A stretch of 64,000 bases of DNA from Coturnix japonica (Eukaryota; Chordata; Aves; Galliformes; Phasianidae). The translations under genes and the position numbers were made by a program. Under the pieces are notes generated by a model. The model was not told where the DNA came from. It made no database searches and was given only the letters and a program-made list of their open reading frames with translations. This document shows, piece after piece, positions 1 through 12,118 of this stretch; position 1 is the first letter of the stretch, and each line of letters opens with the position of its first letter. Location of the stretch: assembly GCF_001577835.2 (NCBI RefSeq), contig NC_029536.1, positions 744,001 through 808,000 on the forward strand. Direction: 5' to 3'.

Positions 1-837
1 CCTGTCTGCCTAATTGAAGCATCTGTCATTCTGACATTAAATAGTGCATCCATGGCTCTTTTATTATATTTCCTTGCATTTCTCATACACTGTTAAATTG
101 AAATAACACTGTTGGCTTGGAGATAAAGGGAGATAATAGGTATTTCATAATGAGCAGAAAGGAGGATTCATCTTCAGTCAGAGCCGAGAATTGCTTTATC
201 TTCTCCTGGTGTTGTTATTTTGTTACCCTAAAGGGGGAATTCTGCTGCTCAGATTTCCCAGCCCACAAAGACCAAGCGAGGAGCACTTAACAAAGCACAG
301 AGCACAGCCCCTCGTCGTGGCAGGGCCATCACTTCCCACTAATGGCATCGGACGTCGGCAGAGATGTGGCACAGTGAGGCTGCGTTGAAATAAAACATAA
401 AAGGGCACATTGGGGATGGTCTGCCCCTTCATTTCCATATATAACTGCTTGGATAGCAGCTGCTGGAGATGCTTAGGATGGTTTCTGTGCAGAAACACGC
501 CTGGGAGCCCCAGGGCTGGGATGCAGCAATGCTTTACCCCAACACACAGAACCCTGCCTGGGTTTGCAGCCTGCAGATGGGTTCATTGCTCAATGCAGAC
601 ATTGAAGGCAGCTTTTTCCTTCCTCCCCATCATTTCACCCATCTCATAAGTGGAATAAAGTACATCCTGGGGGTCTGGGAGTTGTGTGGGTGGATGCCAG
701 GCTCCTCTCCCATTGCTATGGGGCTGTTCTGCTCGCTGTGCCCAGAGCTGTGCCAAATGGGTGGAAAAGCGTGGATGGAAATGTCATTTAGGGGCATGAA
801 GGAAGAGCTCGGAGTAAATGCAGGAGATACCTAATTG

Positions 838-965
838 AGATTTCACTGAAACCCGCTGGAAATAATTAAAATTGACTTTTAATACTTTGCAAAGTAATTA
901 AGAGTATTGGACTGGATAACTACACTGAAGGAAAAGTGGCATTTAATTGGGATAAACTGAATTGT
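838..965. promoter_or_regulatory. A/T-rich enhancer-like block with 14-bp palindrome
   Basis: The block holds two TAATTA homeodomain cores (863-868 and 895-900) and a perfect 14-bp palindrome, TACTTTGCAAAGTA, at 883-896. The second TAATTA overlaps the palindrome's right edge. CTTTG and CAAAG are TCF/LEF- and nuclear-receptor-like half sites. The words are seen directly; that it is a conserved regulatory element is inference. Confidence 0.3.
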
Positions 966-2671
966 GATGGGGACGAAGCGCAGCGCAGAGCAATAAGGGA
1001 GGGGAGGGGGGCACGATGTGGCACAGCCCCGAGCCTTGGGGAGGACTCGTGCTCCAAACTCAGCTTCCAAACTCTGATCTGTTCTATCAGCCCACGGCTG
1101 CCTCTTTGGTTATTGATCTGAGCTTTAATAACAGACCCGTTTTGTCATATCAAGTCGCTGCGCTTCTGCCTGGCCCGGCTCTCATTCTCCTCAATGAGAT
1201 AGGAACAAATTAAACGGGTGCGAGAGCTGCCGGCCCTTTGTTCTCGCTCATCTGCTCCACTCATTACTTTTTGGAGGCCTATTTTCCTGCTTTCTCTCTC
1301 TGAACAATGGGCTCTGAATGTATTGAAGTGGTGCTTTTATCATCCCCTTCTGCACAGCGCTGCGAGTTCCCCACCTGAGCAGTTGGATCTGCTGTTTATG
1401 AAAACTTTCTTGCTGACTGCTTACATTTAAGCGCTGTTCTTGCAGTGAACGGATCGCTCCATTGCCTCCATTTGGTTCCCCCCTTGGATTGAAAGGCTCC
1501 CATTCACCACCCTCCCCTTCCCTTTTCTCCCTTGTCTCCTACTCAACTATAATAAACCCAGAGTCCTTCTCATCTCCCTCTGATGGCTATTAGCAGCGGC
1601 CAGGCCATTTTTCTGACATTATCTGCCCTGCTTAAAGAAAACAGAACACAAGCCCAGAAAGCCCACATCCTCCACTCCCTCCCCATCCTCACCCATCCAA
1701 GGTTTCAAAGAGCCCTGGCTTCTGCATAAAGGCTCTTTGGCCTCGAGTTAAATCTCCTTTGATCATTCAGAGGATGCTACATCACCCTTCTCTTCACATT
1801 CATATCTTTTCTTCCAAGCCTGGCACAAAGTATTAAAAACTACAACGGGTTTTTCTTCCCCCATTCCATCCAATGGCTTCTTTGAATAACCCTCTGTTCG
1901 TGTCTGCTTTCTGCTATGGGGAATTCCCTCGTGCTCCATCAATTGCTTTCTGCACTCCCTGGTGGCAAAGCTCCATGCCCAGCCCAGGGTAGGCTGCCAG
2001 CATTTGTGCTCCAACAGATCACCTTGTTGCAGTGAGAATCCAGCAGTAGGAATTGAAGGTAGGAAAGGTGTATGGTCCCCAGCCTCGGTGACCTGCAGAG
2101 ATGTTGGGCTGCATGGAGCCGGACATCCTCTGGGGGAGGCCCAGCAAAAGAAAGTTTCACATCAATATTTAACTCTTGCTTATGCATTATTTAATGAGCG
2201 GTTTGAAAGCTTCTTGCAATGCAAGTTATTTTTCTTTAAACTCACGCCTATGTTGGAAAAGGAGAAAGTGTTTGTGGGCTCAGAAATGGCAAACAAGTCC
2301 CTGCTGCAGTGTGAGGCAGCCTGGGGGCTGCTGTGCTCCCCCGTCCTAAGGAAAGCTTTGTTGGGGTCATCCAATGGATTTTGCCATACAGAAATAACAG
2401 CACTTTTACACTGTGTGCCATCAATGAAGATGTAAATACAAACAGGAGAGGCAGCGGTGGCAATGGATTTTATGGCTTTTGCTCCCTGGGTTGAACTTGA
2501 ATCTCTCCCATCCCCTGCTGGGAATAGCAATGAATTGGCTGCTGATGAAGGCTCATCAAGGGCTCCACCTCAGCTGTGTCACACTCAGGGTTGTGGCTCT
2601 GTGCTCCCGTCCCCACTGCCGGGCTCTGGATGGCAGCATGGAAGGAGTGTGGTATCCTCCACTTCCTCCTC

Positions 2672-2860
2672 TATTAAGATTGATTAATTGACCTTTAAAA
2701 ATGTACCCGGGTAACAAATGACCTAATAAAATGAATTATCCTCTTCTAGGCAGCGTTTGAAATCCACCGTAACTTGAGAGGAGACTAATGAAACATTGAG
2801 AGCGTTGAAGAAATGACTAATGAAAGAAATAAACCTAATAAAGGATAATTGATCGGTTGC
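2672..2860. promoter_or_regulatory. A/T-rich block with homeodomain words and direct repeats
   Basis: A TGATTAATTG word lies at 2681-2690. An exact 11-bp direct repeat, GACTAATGAAA, occurs at 2783-2793 and 2815-2825, spaced 32 bp start to start (about three helical turns). ATAATTGATCG follows near 2846. These are typical words of developmental enhancers in gene deserts. Function is inferred. Confidence 0.28.
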
Positions 2861-3880
2861 TCAGGAGCAGCGCGTTGTGCTGGGAGCACTGCAGTAGCAG
2901 TGATGGCACGGGGAGCAGCATGGGCAGCAAAGCGGGCAGCGAGAGCAGGGCATGGGATAGGAAACCTCTCTGCAGTGCAGTGAGTGCTGGAGCAATGCTG
3001 TGCTCCATCTCTGGCAGTGACAGAGCCCTTTCTCCCCAGGCAAAGCCATTCGGTGGCTTTTATGAGCTCCTCGGTCGGACCGGAGGAGCAGAATGATGGC
3101 TGTATATCCTTCCCCCTCCTCCCGGTTTGGTGAGAGTGGATATTGTTCCCTGGGTGAGAAATAAAGGTGGAAGTGCCTACATTGAATTTACAGCTGGCAA
3201 TAAGCAGAGTTTTATCAACATCCTCCAACAAATTATTTTCATTGCCGGTCTATTCCCACCCAGGGCTGTGACCATGAAGAAGCTGTTCTGCAGCCCAGGA
3301 CTCACCTGGAGCAAAGCCTGGGGTAGAGGAAGGGGAAACACAAACCCCACATCATCAAGGCCAACACCACCTCCAGGCTCTGATCTTCCCCATGCATTAC
3401 CTTTAATGAAAACTTATATTAAGAATATATATAAAAAGGGATATTTGAAGGGACAGGGTCAGCCTGCACATGGGCACAGGGTGCATCCCTGCAGCATCAC
3501 CAGGATTCCAACAGAGCCAGAAGAAAGCTGGAACCATTTCTTAGCTTGCAAGCTTGGTTCTAAATGACAAATGTATTAAAGTGACCTTTGAAATAAAGAA
3601 TGGCTGCCTCACCATTCATTGTTTGAGCTAATTGCTGTGAGAAAACAGCTCTGTGAAAGCTCTGACAGGTACATTGCTATGCGCTTATTTGCAGTTACAC
3701 AAATAATTCCTTCAATCCTTTGTGCCTGCGTGATTTTTTATTTATTCCTCCTGACAAAGAGTAACAAATCTGGAAAGGAGCACAGGAGGGAAGCTGCAAT
3801 GAATGGTGCTACTGGAGGACTCCCTTGGAACTGGGGGGCTGTGCTGCATTAAAGCAGAGCGGGTCCTGCCCTGCAGGGAA

Positions 3881-4000
3881 GGGGTTGGGGTTGGGACTGA
3901 GGTTGAGGTTGGGGTTGGGGTTGGGGTTGGGGTTGAGGTTGAGGTTGGGGTTGGGGTTGAGGTTGAGGTTGGCATTGGTTTGGGGTTGGCATTGGCGTTG
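3881..4000 (+). repeat. G-rich hexamer tandem repeat (GGTTGG/GGTTGA)n
   Basis: About 120 bp of period-6 repeat in which GGTTGG and GGTTGA units alternate in runs, decaying into GGCATT-type units at the right end. All guanine runs are on the plus strand, so that strand could form G-quadruplexes. It resembles a degenerate telomere-like hexamer but contains no TTAGGG. The small valine-, glycine- and glutamate-rich frames across it are products of the repeat and not genes. Confidence 0.9.
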
Positions 4001-7000
4001 ACTGCCCTTTGCTAATTAATCCCCATTAGTGCAGCCCTGCCATGTTCCAGCTTGATGATTTATCACAGTGTTGAGACTGAAACTGAAATGAGTGCAAATT
4101 GAACAATAGCTCAAAACCAGCGCTGAGGTCATTGACTTAAAGTATCGAAGAACTGCCTGCGTGGTGCAATAAATCCTAATTGTGGTGGATGGGGCAGGGG
4201 CTGCCGACATGGCTGTGCTGCTGTCCCTGATGTGGGGACAGTTTGGTGCATGGCACACTCAGCCAGGAGGGCACTTCTGTGCTCAGAAATAACAGCAGAG
4301 ATGCTGCACTTAGTGCTAATGGGATGAGAGATGTCTCTGCTAAGATGGAGAAACAATGAAGGGAGCTTTAAATACTGAGCAGTTCTGTTGACTCCTAAGT
4401 GGACAAATTCCCTGCGACGCTCTTACATTTATTTGTTCTTAACTTTAGGAATATCACTGCAGGGATAATAACTCAATTCCGTGAGCAGGAGGGAAAGCAA
4501 ACAGAGCCACACATGGAAAGGAGAAGGGCTGCAGGGCCAGCATTGCCCCGAGCATCATCTTAACCCAGAAATGAGCCCTCAAACTGCTGCCTTCAGTCAG
4601 CAGCATCCAGCAAGACCTGGGTATGGCTTCATTTAGGATTGTATGTCAGTGCTTTGCGTTTGCTGAGCCCAAACAAGAGCCATTCTCAGCTCTGTTTCTG
4701 CAGTCCCACCCGGCATAGCAATGAATGGCAGAGTCACCTCTGAGCCTTCGGCGGAGCTGAGTTACGGGTGTGCGATTGATCCTCAGCATGCAGTAAAATC
4801 TTCTTAGGAGAAACAAATGAATTTTCTATAGCTGAGTGACTATTGCTTTAAGTCATATGCACAGTGACAAACTCTAACTATAAATGGAATGAGATTGTCC
4901 TCTAGGTGGAATATAGCCGTGAAAGTCCTATTTATCACCACGCAAACAACATTCTGATGCAAATTTCCCAGTTCTGCTGGCAATCCTTAATTGGCCGCTC
5001 TATCAAACAGGTAGAAACGCAGCTCCATCTCCGGGATGTGATACCTGCAGCTATCAGGAGGAGCCTTGTGTGCTTTCCAAATTGCTCTTCAAACACCGCA
5101 GCCCATACAGCAGCACTGTAGGACCTCAGTGCATCCACCTTCCTCAGTGCAGAACCCAAATCTTGGAGCGATGTGGCCGGGATGAGCAGCACAGAGCACA
5201 TTATATATCACAGAACATTCCCTTCTCCTGCTTCTTATTTATTTCCATTTCTTTTTAAGCAAAATGTGAATCTGTGAACACAGACTGTGAGTTTTCATCC
5301 CGAAAAGGCACGCTGGATTATTTTACAACATCTTTTACACAGTCTCCTGTCTGAAAGAAAGGAGACAATCGGAGGAGTGTAAGAACAAGCTGTTCTGCAC
5401 TAATAAAGTGTGGCTGGGGATGATTGGCAATTTCCTCTCACTGAGCAGCACGCACACGACACAGCTCCTGCAGTGCTTTGCTGCTCAGGGCTGCAGCCAC
5501 CCCTATGGACTGAGCCCCATCGGGAGCACCAAAACCTCACTGACGTCCAAAGCAAAGCCGAAAGCCCAACATTTCTCCTTGACGTTAGGAGGGAGCTAAA
5601 AACAGCTCCAAACCTGCCCTTGCAAAGCCGGGAGGAGTAAGAGGATTAAGAGTGATGTGAAATTAAATGCCAGCTCCTGCAGATAAAGGTGAGCGCAGGA
5701 GGCTGTGCTCTGCAGGCAGTGAGGTGGGAGCAGAGCCAGCACCGTGCACAGGGTCTGCTCCATGCCCAGCTCTGAGAATGGACCTGACAACTCTCCTCAT
5801 TCAGCCCAAAGCTTTTCCTCCTGCATGAAATGACCTCAGCACAGGAGGCTGAGAGGGTGAGCTGAGTGCTATAAAACCTTAACTCCCTGACCTGGCAAAG
5901 AGTTACGGTTTCTTTGGGATGCTCCAACACTTTGGGACTCCCTGCCGTTTTCCAATGGGAATGTGTTTGCTCTGGGGCTCCCTGGAGAATCCTGCAGTGC
6001 AGAGAGGCCACATGTGCTGCCCAGCTGTGGCCACTGCTCAGTGGGGCCAAGTGGGGACATGAGGACGTTTCTCCCTGCCTCCCTCTATGGGGGTAGCAAG
6101 AAAACCAACAGTAGGCTCTGAAGTAAGAGCAGTTTTACAGGGTCATCCTTTGGAGACAGGGTAGGAAACCAATGCCTTCACATAAAGGAAGCTCACACTG
6201 CGCGTAAATTTGAATGCCAGCAGCTTAATATATCATGGACAGGAGCCATTCCATCATTCTGGGACTATTAAAATTTTTAATCAAAAGCTTGAGCCATTAA
6301 GCTGCCTGGGGCTGGCAGTAACTTGCTGTTAGTACAGGTTAAAGCCCACCGTGGTCCAAACAAATACAAAAATGAGTTCAAGAAGATCTGCACCGTGCTG
6401 CTCCGTGCCGCCAGCCCTGGTTGGGATGTCCCTGCTGGGCAGCCTTGCACAGAACGAGGGACAAGCTGTGACGGAAAGAACCAATGCAGAGGAAGCAGTA
6501 GGAGGAAATCTCTGCAGCCTGCTGTCTGAAAGCTGCTTTTTAAGGATGCAGAGAAGTCGTGATGGGTGAGAAATGGAGAGGTTGGCTTTGATTAACCTGG
6601 AACACGGGGGCTCACTGTGCTGCTCGGCTCCGGCAGCGGGGCTGAGTTTTATTCCTTATAATATTTCCAGCACTTTGTGAACTGAGAAGATGCTGTGAGC
6701 GGCTCTCCCACCCTGGGTCTGCCTGCCGAGCCTCGGTGGGTAGCAAAAGCAGAGGCATTTCTGTCATATTCAGTGCCTCGTCTCCCAAAATAACTGTAAC
6801 TGATGTGCCAGGCGAAGTTTCAGGTAACGCAGCAGCAGCAATTACAGCCTCCTGCTGCACCTCGGCTCCCTCCCTCCCAACCCCTCGCAGTTTTCCCTTG
6901 TTAAGAACTGTGTCTGTGGATTTTCTCTTTATCCCTCTAAACACATAATCCACCCCTGAACCCTGCTGGTCCCTCGCAGCTCGTTCTGACAAGGCAGAGC

Positions 7001-8365
7001 AGCGTAAGCCTGATAATGCATCCTTTTAAAGAAACATCTGATTTTATCCCTTCTAATTGTCTTCCCCTGCAATCTAGGAAGGGGCAAAAGATACGTAAAG
7101 CTGTTGGTTTCCCAGCCTGAGGAACTGCATTCTCAGTCTTGCTTATTTCAGTGTGCTTTGAGGACTGATGACACAGGTACCAGCACAGCTAACATGTATG
7201 CATGTAAATCCAGTGCCACCCCACTGAGCCCCACTTCATGGGGAATGAGAGATCCCTGCATGGGTTTCTCTGTGCTCCCCATTCCAAGGCTGCTGAGTAA
7301 TGCAGATGCAATGTGGCTGTTCTGCCCCACCACCAAAATGGTCTTCACTGCTTTCTTGTATGGCGTGCACTGAATATGGGGGATCTGCTGTACAGTGGGA
7401 GCATCGTGCCTTAACTGTGCTCCAAAAAAGCCCAGGGGCTCCTTGGTCTGAAGAAACCCAGCATCTAATAATAATTCCCCAGTGCCTCTATTTGCTGATG
7501 ATGTCTTGGAGGGTTTGGGAGGGGAGGGAGAAAATCAGAGGGCTGTCAGAAAACAGGCTGAGAAAGGGGTGATCCTTAAGAAATGTCAGTGGTTGGAAAC
7601 ACAGAGTCTGCAGGGCAGCAGAGCCGCTCAGACCCACGCAGATATAAGTGGGGAGGACAGCAGCCCGCCCGCGTTAGGGTGAGCTGCCCTTTCTGTTGGC
7701 CAACTCTCATCTCACTGCAGCAGCTATTCCTGCTCCTGCCAGACCTCAGGTGAAAGGTGCGAACCTGCCTCCGTGCTGGCAGGACGTTCAGATGCTGCTG
7801 GTTTTGTTCTCAGGGCTGCCCCATAGCTTGGTGTGCATCACCCATGTGCTGAGAGCACCATCCCACATCCTGCTGGCTGCTGCCCTTTGGTGCTGACGTC
7901 TCTGCTGCACCCGTGACGTTTGGCACAATTAGGCTTTAAAAACATTGATAATGTTCTCAAATTAGAATAATAGGCAAGAAAAGACAGCGGTGCTCGGCTG
8001 GGGAAATGGGAATGTGTGCATGACAGCAGCAAGGAGAAGCCCTCCAGGAAATTGAATTTAGCTTCAATCACCGTAACGACACCTTGTCCAACCAGGCAAT
8101 GAGACAACGGGGCGGTGGAGCTGAGTAAGCAGCAGAGAGCAGCTCTGAGACGCTGCTGCTGCTTCTCCTCACCCACAGTGTGCGGGGCATGCTGTGCCTT
8201 GCAGCCTCCATCCATCCATTAGCAGCATGGAACCCTCACGCCCTGCCCAGCACACAGCTCTGGGATGCAGGAGGTTAATTCATGGATGCAGAAAGCTCTG
8301 AGATTTCTTCTTATCACAGATCTCTGGCCGGCGCTTGGATGATATATATGGCTTTAGGGGCAGTG

Positions 8366-8530
8366 GGAGTATTTTCTCTTTTAAATAACAGCACCTCCAT
8401 TTTTAATTTAGGTAGCACAATAACCATAAACCCTACAAAGCAATTTCTCATTTTAATAATTCACCTTCTGAAGTTTTACCGTGATTGATCAAAGATATTA
8501 AGTTTAATAAGAGAATTTATCAAGGTTATC
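8366..8530. promoter_or_regulatory. Enhancer-like block with PBX/HOX and TCF/LEF words
   Basis: TGATTGAT (8482-8489, PBX/HOX-like) overlaps ATCAAAG (8488-8494, TCF/LEF-like). The block is otherwise rich in TTTAAT/TTAATAA words and is much more A/T-rich than the flanks. The motifs are seen directly; activity is inference. Confidence 0.3.
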
Positions 8531-9639
8531 TGATGTCAGAATGAAAGAGAGCCCGAGGTTCTTTAGCTTGCTGGGGGACGTACAGGTCCCCAATGCCGGT
8601 AGCAGTGATGTAACCGAGCCCTATGGCTGCAGCCAACCCAAAGAGTAAATAAGGAATAAGCCATTCCCTCACTCGAGGGTTCACTTGTGGTGCTGTGTCC
8701 TCAAGATGCTCAGGAGCTGTGTGTGTCCTGAGCCACCCTGGTGTCTGAAGGGCCATCAGGATGCAGTGGGAAGCAGCATCCCCAGCTGATGCTTCCAGGC
8801 ACTTATATCAGCACCAGTAATCCAGCATACATCATCTAATGGTGGTGGTGATTAGAATCATTCTGACTTCAATGCTGTAGGTGTGACTCAATTATGGACT
8901 GGAAAACCCACTCCATTAATGCAGTTATCAATCTGAATTAAATGGAGCATTTTTAATAATGCAGCTCATTCCAGGACGCTTTCCACGCCAGCTTCCTCTT
9001 CGTCCTTTCAATGCTTTTATAAACTACCCAAAAGGGGAAGATAAGTAACAAGAGCTCCACTAGGCTCAGTGTGTAGAGCAAAGTGGTGGTTGCATGCATG
9101 TGCTGTGGACAAGGGCTGCTGTGTTGATCTCTGTTCTTGTGCCAGCAATGAGGAGCTGGGGGGATGCTCTCCAGCCCCAGGTCACCGCCCATCAGCTCTG
9201 TAGGTGTCCACATGTCGGCCGTAATGGGAGCTATTCTGCTCACAAAGAGCCCAAATTGCAATTCATATTTCTTGTTAATGTTTCATTTTCTCCTCGAGCT
9301 GAAGGATAAGCTCCGGTTAGGAAAGGGGTTGAATATCCATCAAGAATTTGTTCAAATAGGTCAAGTGGAAAGTGATGGATGAAAATATTAACCATAAAAA
9401 TTGTCCATTATCTACAAGTTAGAGCCTGGCTGGAGCAGGTAGGCACAAAGCAGTGGGACCAGGCGTCTGATAGCAGTGGGATGGGTGTTGGGTTGACACC
9501 AACAGCATGGGGAGCCCAGGACTGAGCCAGATGATGAGTGTGAGGCTCCCGAGTGCCAGCCCCATGAGCACAGTTCCTCTCGCTTCTCTGCTCAGGAGCA
9601 GCTCTGCCTTTGGAGATCACGTCCTCCTTCACTTCCACC

Positions 9640-9860
9640 TATGGAAGGGAAAAAAGTCCCTTCATTTACATATCAACAGTATTGAATTACCATTATGATG
9701 ATGAATAAATAAAGAATACAGCTTCTGGAAATTACCATAGATCAACAATCAACATAAAATGGCTCGTTATTGTCGATGTGGTTTATGACAGGTGGCCATT
9801 AACATGAGATTGAATCGATAACGAGAGAACTCGCAAGGAATGCGTTGTGTAATGGCAATG
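9640..9860. promoter_or_regulatory. A/T-rich enhancer-like block with ONECUT/CUX-like site
   Basis: The block includes AATCGATA (9813-9820, ONECUT/CUX-like), an E-box-like CAGGTG near 9789 and several TAAT cores. The surrounding DNA is GC-richer. Only the words are observed; conservation could not be tested here. Confidence 0.25.
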
Positions 9861-9988
9861 GAAGGTGTCTGCACGGCACAGCGAGCAGTGCATGCTCTGC
9901 ATGGCAATAGCACTGACACCACAGTGAGGCTGCAATCCATGCAGGCAGAACAGGAAAGGGGAGAGCTGAGCCCCCGTGCCACGTGTAA

Positions 9989-10165
9989 TAGAACCACAGA
10001 ATGATAAAGGTTGGGAAAGACCTCTAAGACATTAAAAGCAACTCCAACCCATCCCTCATGCCCACTGACCACAGTGCCACATCGCCACAGATCTTGAGCA
10101 GCTCCAAGGACAGTGACCCCAGCACCTCCCAACCAGAGCACCATCCCAATACCTCACATGTCCCA
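9989..10165 (-). mobile_element. CR1 LINE 3'-end fragment
   Basis: The segment opens with the reverse complement of the CR1 terminus (an 'AGAATGAT..GGTTGGGAAAGACCT' like stretch). It continues with the usual CR1 order of short phrases: accounts of 'ccaacccatc', 'ccactgacca..gtgccac' and a 'cagctccaagga..gtgacccc' segment. It is 5'-truncated as nearly all CR1 copies are, on the minus strand, and diverged enough to be an old insertion. The left edge is fairly sharp; the right edge is approximate. Confidence 0.8.
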
Positions 10166-11893
10166 GCACCCAAGCCCAGCTCTGAGCTCTGTGCATCCGC
10201 CCTGAGCTCCAACACACTTCCTGAGGAGGCAGCATCGTGGAGGAGAGAGGAGGAACCACTTATTTCACAGACCAAAGTAATTTCTGCTAATCAGAATTAC
10301 AGAAAAAAAATAAAAAGAACCCAACAACGCCGTCCTCTAAATGCTAAATTTGCCCTTGGACACAGAACAAATTGATAATTATTGTTCTAATTCTTTTCCC
10401 CGAAGGTCTGGCGAGATAATTAAATGTGTAAGCTTTCTGGAGATGCAATACCTCTGTTGATAATTTGTTGCTTCCCGCAGCAGGCTGCCTTCCTGCACAA
10501 TGCCTGCACACCATCTCCACATGCATCCAGCCCATGGGCTCTTTGGGAACCTCTCTGCCATTTGCAACAGGTTTGATGCGCTGGGTCTGAAGCGTGCAGA
10601 CTTGAGAGGGCAGCACTGCAGCAGGGCTTGGTGTTGCAGCCTGATGGACACCATGCAGTGCCAAGGCATGGAGAAGGGCTGATTTATTGACATAAGTGAC
10701 AGACAACACTCCCATTGGGTTCCTGCAATGCAAGGCGGCCTCTGCAGGGCTCTGCTTACTCCAACAGAAGGGACGTGCTGCTGGAAATGTGTTTGCTTTT
10801 CATTTTAACACGAAAGCTTCAAAGCGTGAAGGAAAACTTGCCTTGGAAATCAGGGACGTAAATGCTGGAATCGGCAGCCACACATGATTCTGCATTACTG
10901 TGAGGACAGCCCAGTAAATCTCCAGCCTCAGACCTTAAAAACTGATCAGGGATATTAAAAGAAAGTAGATTTGAAAGATATGTAGAGTCCAATATTATTT
11001 AAAGCCTCATAAGCCAGTAATAACACTTTAAAATCCATTCTAAATCTTGCCAGGAGATGGGGAGGGGCTGTGTGACATCCAGGAGCTGAGCACTGTGTGT
11101 GTTGGGAGCATAAAGGACATCAGAGATGCTCAGAACACAGGGAGGAGATGCTCAGTGCTGCTCATGCTGTCCATCTGTCCCTGGCTGTCTGTCCAGCACC
11201 AGTCCCTCCTGATGTCCTCAGGAGCTCTGGTCTGGCAGCAGCAGAACATTGAGGTGCTCTGAGCACTGCTCTGCCCACGGGCCTGGGATGTGGAATGGAG
11301 CCAGCCCGGAGCTGTCAGCGTCCTCGCCGCCGTGCACCGCTCGTCACAACGTGGGCAGGAGATGGGAGATCTGTTTTTCCTGGTTAATAAGGTTTATTTT
11401 TGTTCCAAATGAATAATACATGATTTGTGTCAAAATAAATTACAGTCCTTCCATTATAAACCACTTTGCCTGCGCTGTATCTTCCCCTCTCCGTGTCTTT
11501 CTGATTCTTTCAACTATCTTTCTTTCCCTTCTGCCGCTTCTCCCTCTTTAAAGCCCCTTCTCCCTCTTGTCACCGTTACACCATTCATTTTCATGGCGGC
11601 AGAACAGAATATAAATGTGATGCCTTAGGGCTCAGCAAACTTAAGAGCATGTTGCATTAGGAAGCGCGCTGATTGGCCTAAATTATGTAAGAACAAACCA
11701 AAGCAGCTGGGAATTCTTTCATTTGATATAAACGATAATGATACCGAAATCTGAACGCCCACATCCCTGAGCTGCACTCAGTCTGCCTTGAGCCCTGCCA
11801 GGTCCCTGTGCACACAGGGGTGATGCCTCCATGAAGCGTGTCTAAGCTTTGCCCTTTGTACACCTCTGCTTGCAGAATGCCCTTAAAGATCAG
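10166..11893. other. Gene-free stretch between CR1 fragments
   Basis: I see no gene. An A/T-rich block with TAAT cores lies at about 10370-10470, and a second near 11380-11460. The small open frames have no recognisable product. Confidence 0.5.
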
Positions 11894-12118
11894 AGAACCA
11901 TATAGAACAGCAGGACTGGAAGGGATCTTCAAGATCACAGAACCATGGAACGGTGGGGTTGGAAGGCACCTTAAGGATCATAGAACCATAGAATAGTTGG
12001 GTTGGACGGGACTTTGAAGATCATAGAACCATAGAATGGTTGGGTTGAAAGGGACTTTGAACATAATCTAATTCCAACCCCTGCCATAAGCAGAGTTTCC
12101 AACCGCACTGGATCAGGC
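11894..12118 (-). mobile_element. CR1 LINE 3' end with tandemly repeated terminus
   Basis: The CR1 terminal phrase (AGAACCATAGAAT, then GTTGGGTTGG, then ACTTTGAAGATC) occurs four times in a row. The units are 11894-11938 (45 bp), 11939-11981 (43 bp), 11982-12024 (43 bp) and a last copy from 12025. Only the last copy continues into further CR1 sequence to about 12118. The element is on the minus strand and 5'-truncated. Repetition of the whole 43-bp terminal unit is unusual, since CR1 normally ends in a short 8-bp repeat. Confidence 0.85.

Larger units (their letters stand above)
1..3880. other. Gene-free flank, part 1 (desert upstream of C1orf174)
   Basis: I recognise no protein, RNA gene or repeat here. 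The open frames are short, lack splice-linked partners and resemble no family I know. A/T-rich blocks stand out from the GC-richer background at about 838-965, 1085-1440, 2672-2860 and 3560-3740. They carry TAATTA-type homeodomain words and CTTTG/CAAAG words, which is the look of conserved noncoding DNA. By gene order this is the side of C1orf174 that faces AJAP1 in human. Enhancer function is inference only. Confidence 0.5.
4001..9988. other. Gene-free flank, part 2
   Basis: There is no recognisable gene. A/T-rich, motif-dense blocks occur near 4780-5000, 7020-7060, 8366-8530, 8870-8990 and 9640-9860, separated by GC-richer stretches without clear structure. Two short minus-strand frames, at 8526-8756 and 8953-9261, end in hydrophobic, membrane-like stretches. 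I do not recognise either and treat them as observations, not genes. Confidence 0.5.

Noticed and set aside
3881-4000. Interstitial telomere
   Set aside because: The hexamers are GGTTGG/GGTTGA with no TTAGGG units, so it is only telomere-like in period and G-richness.
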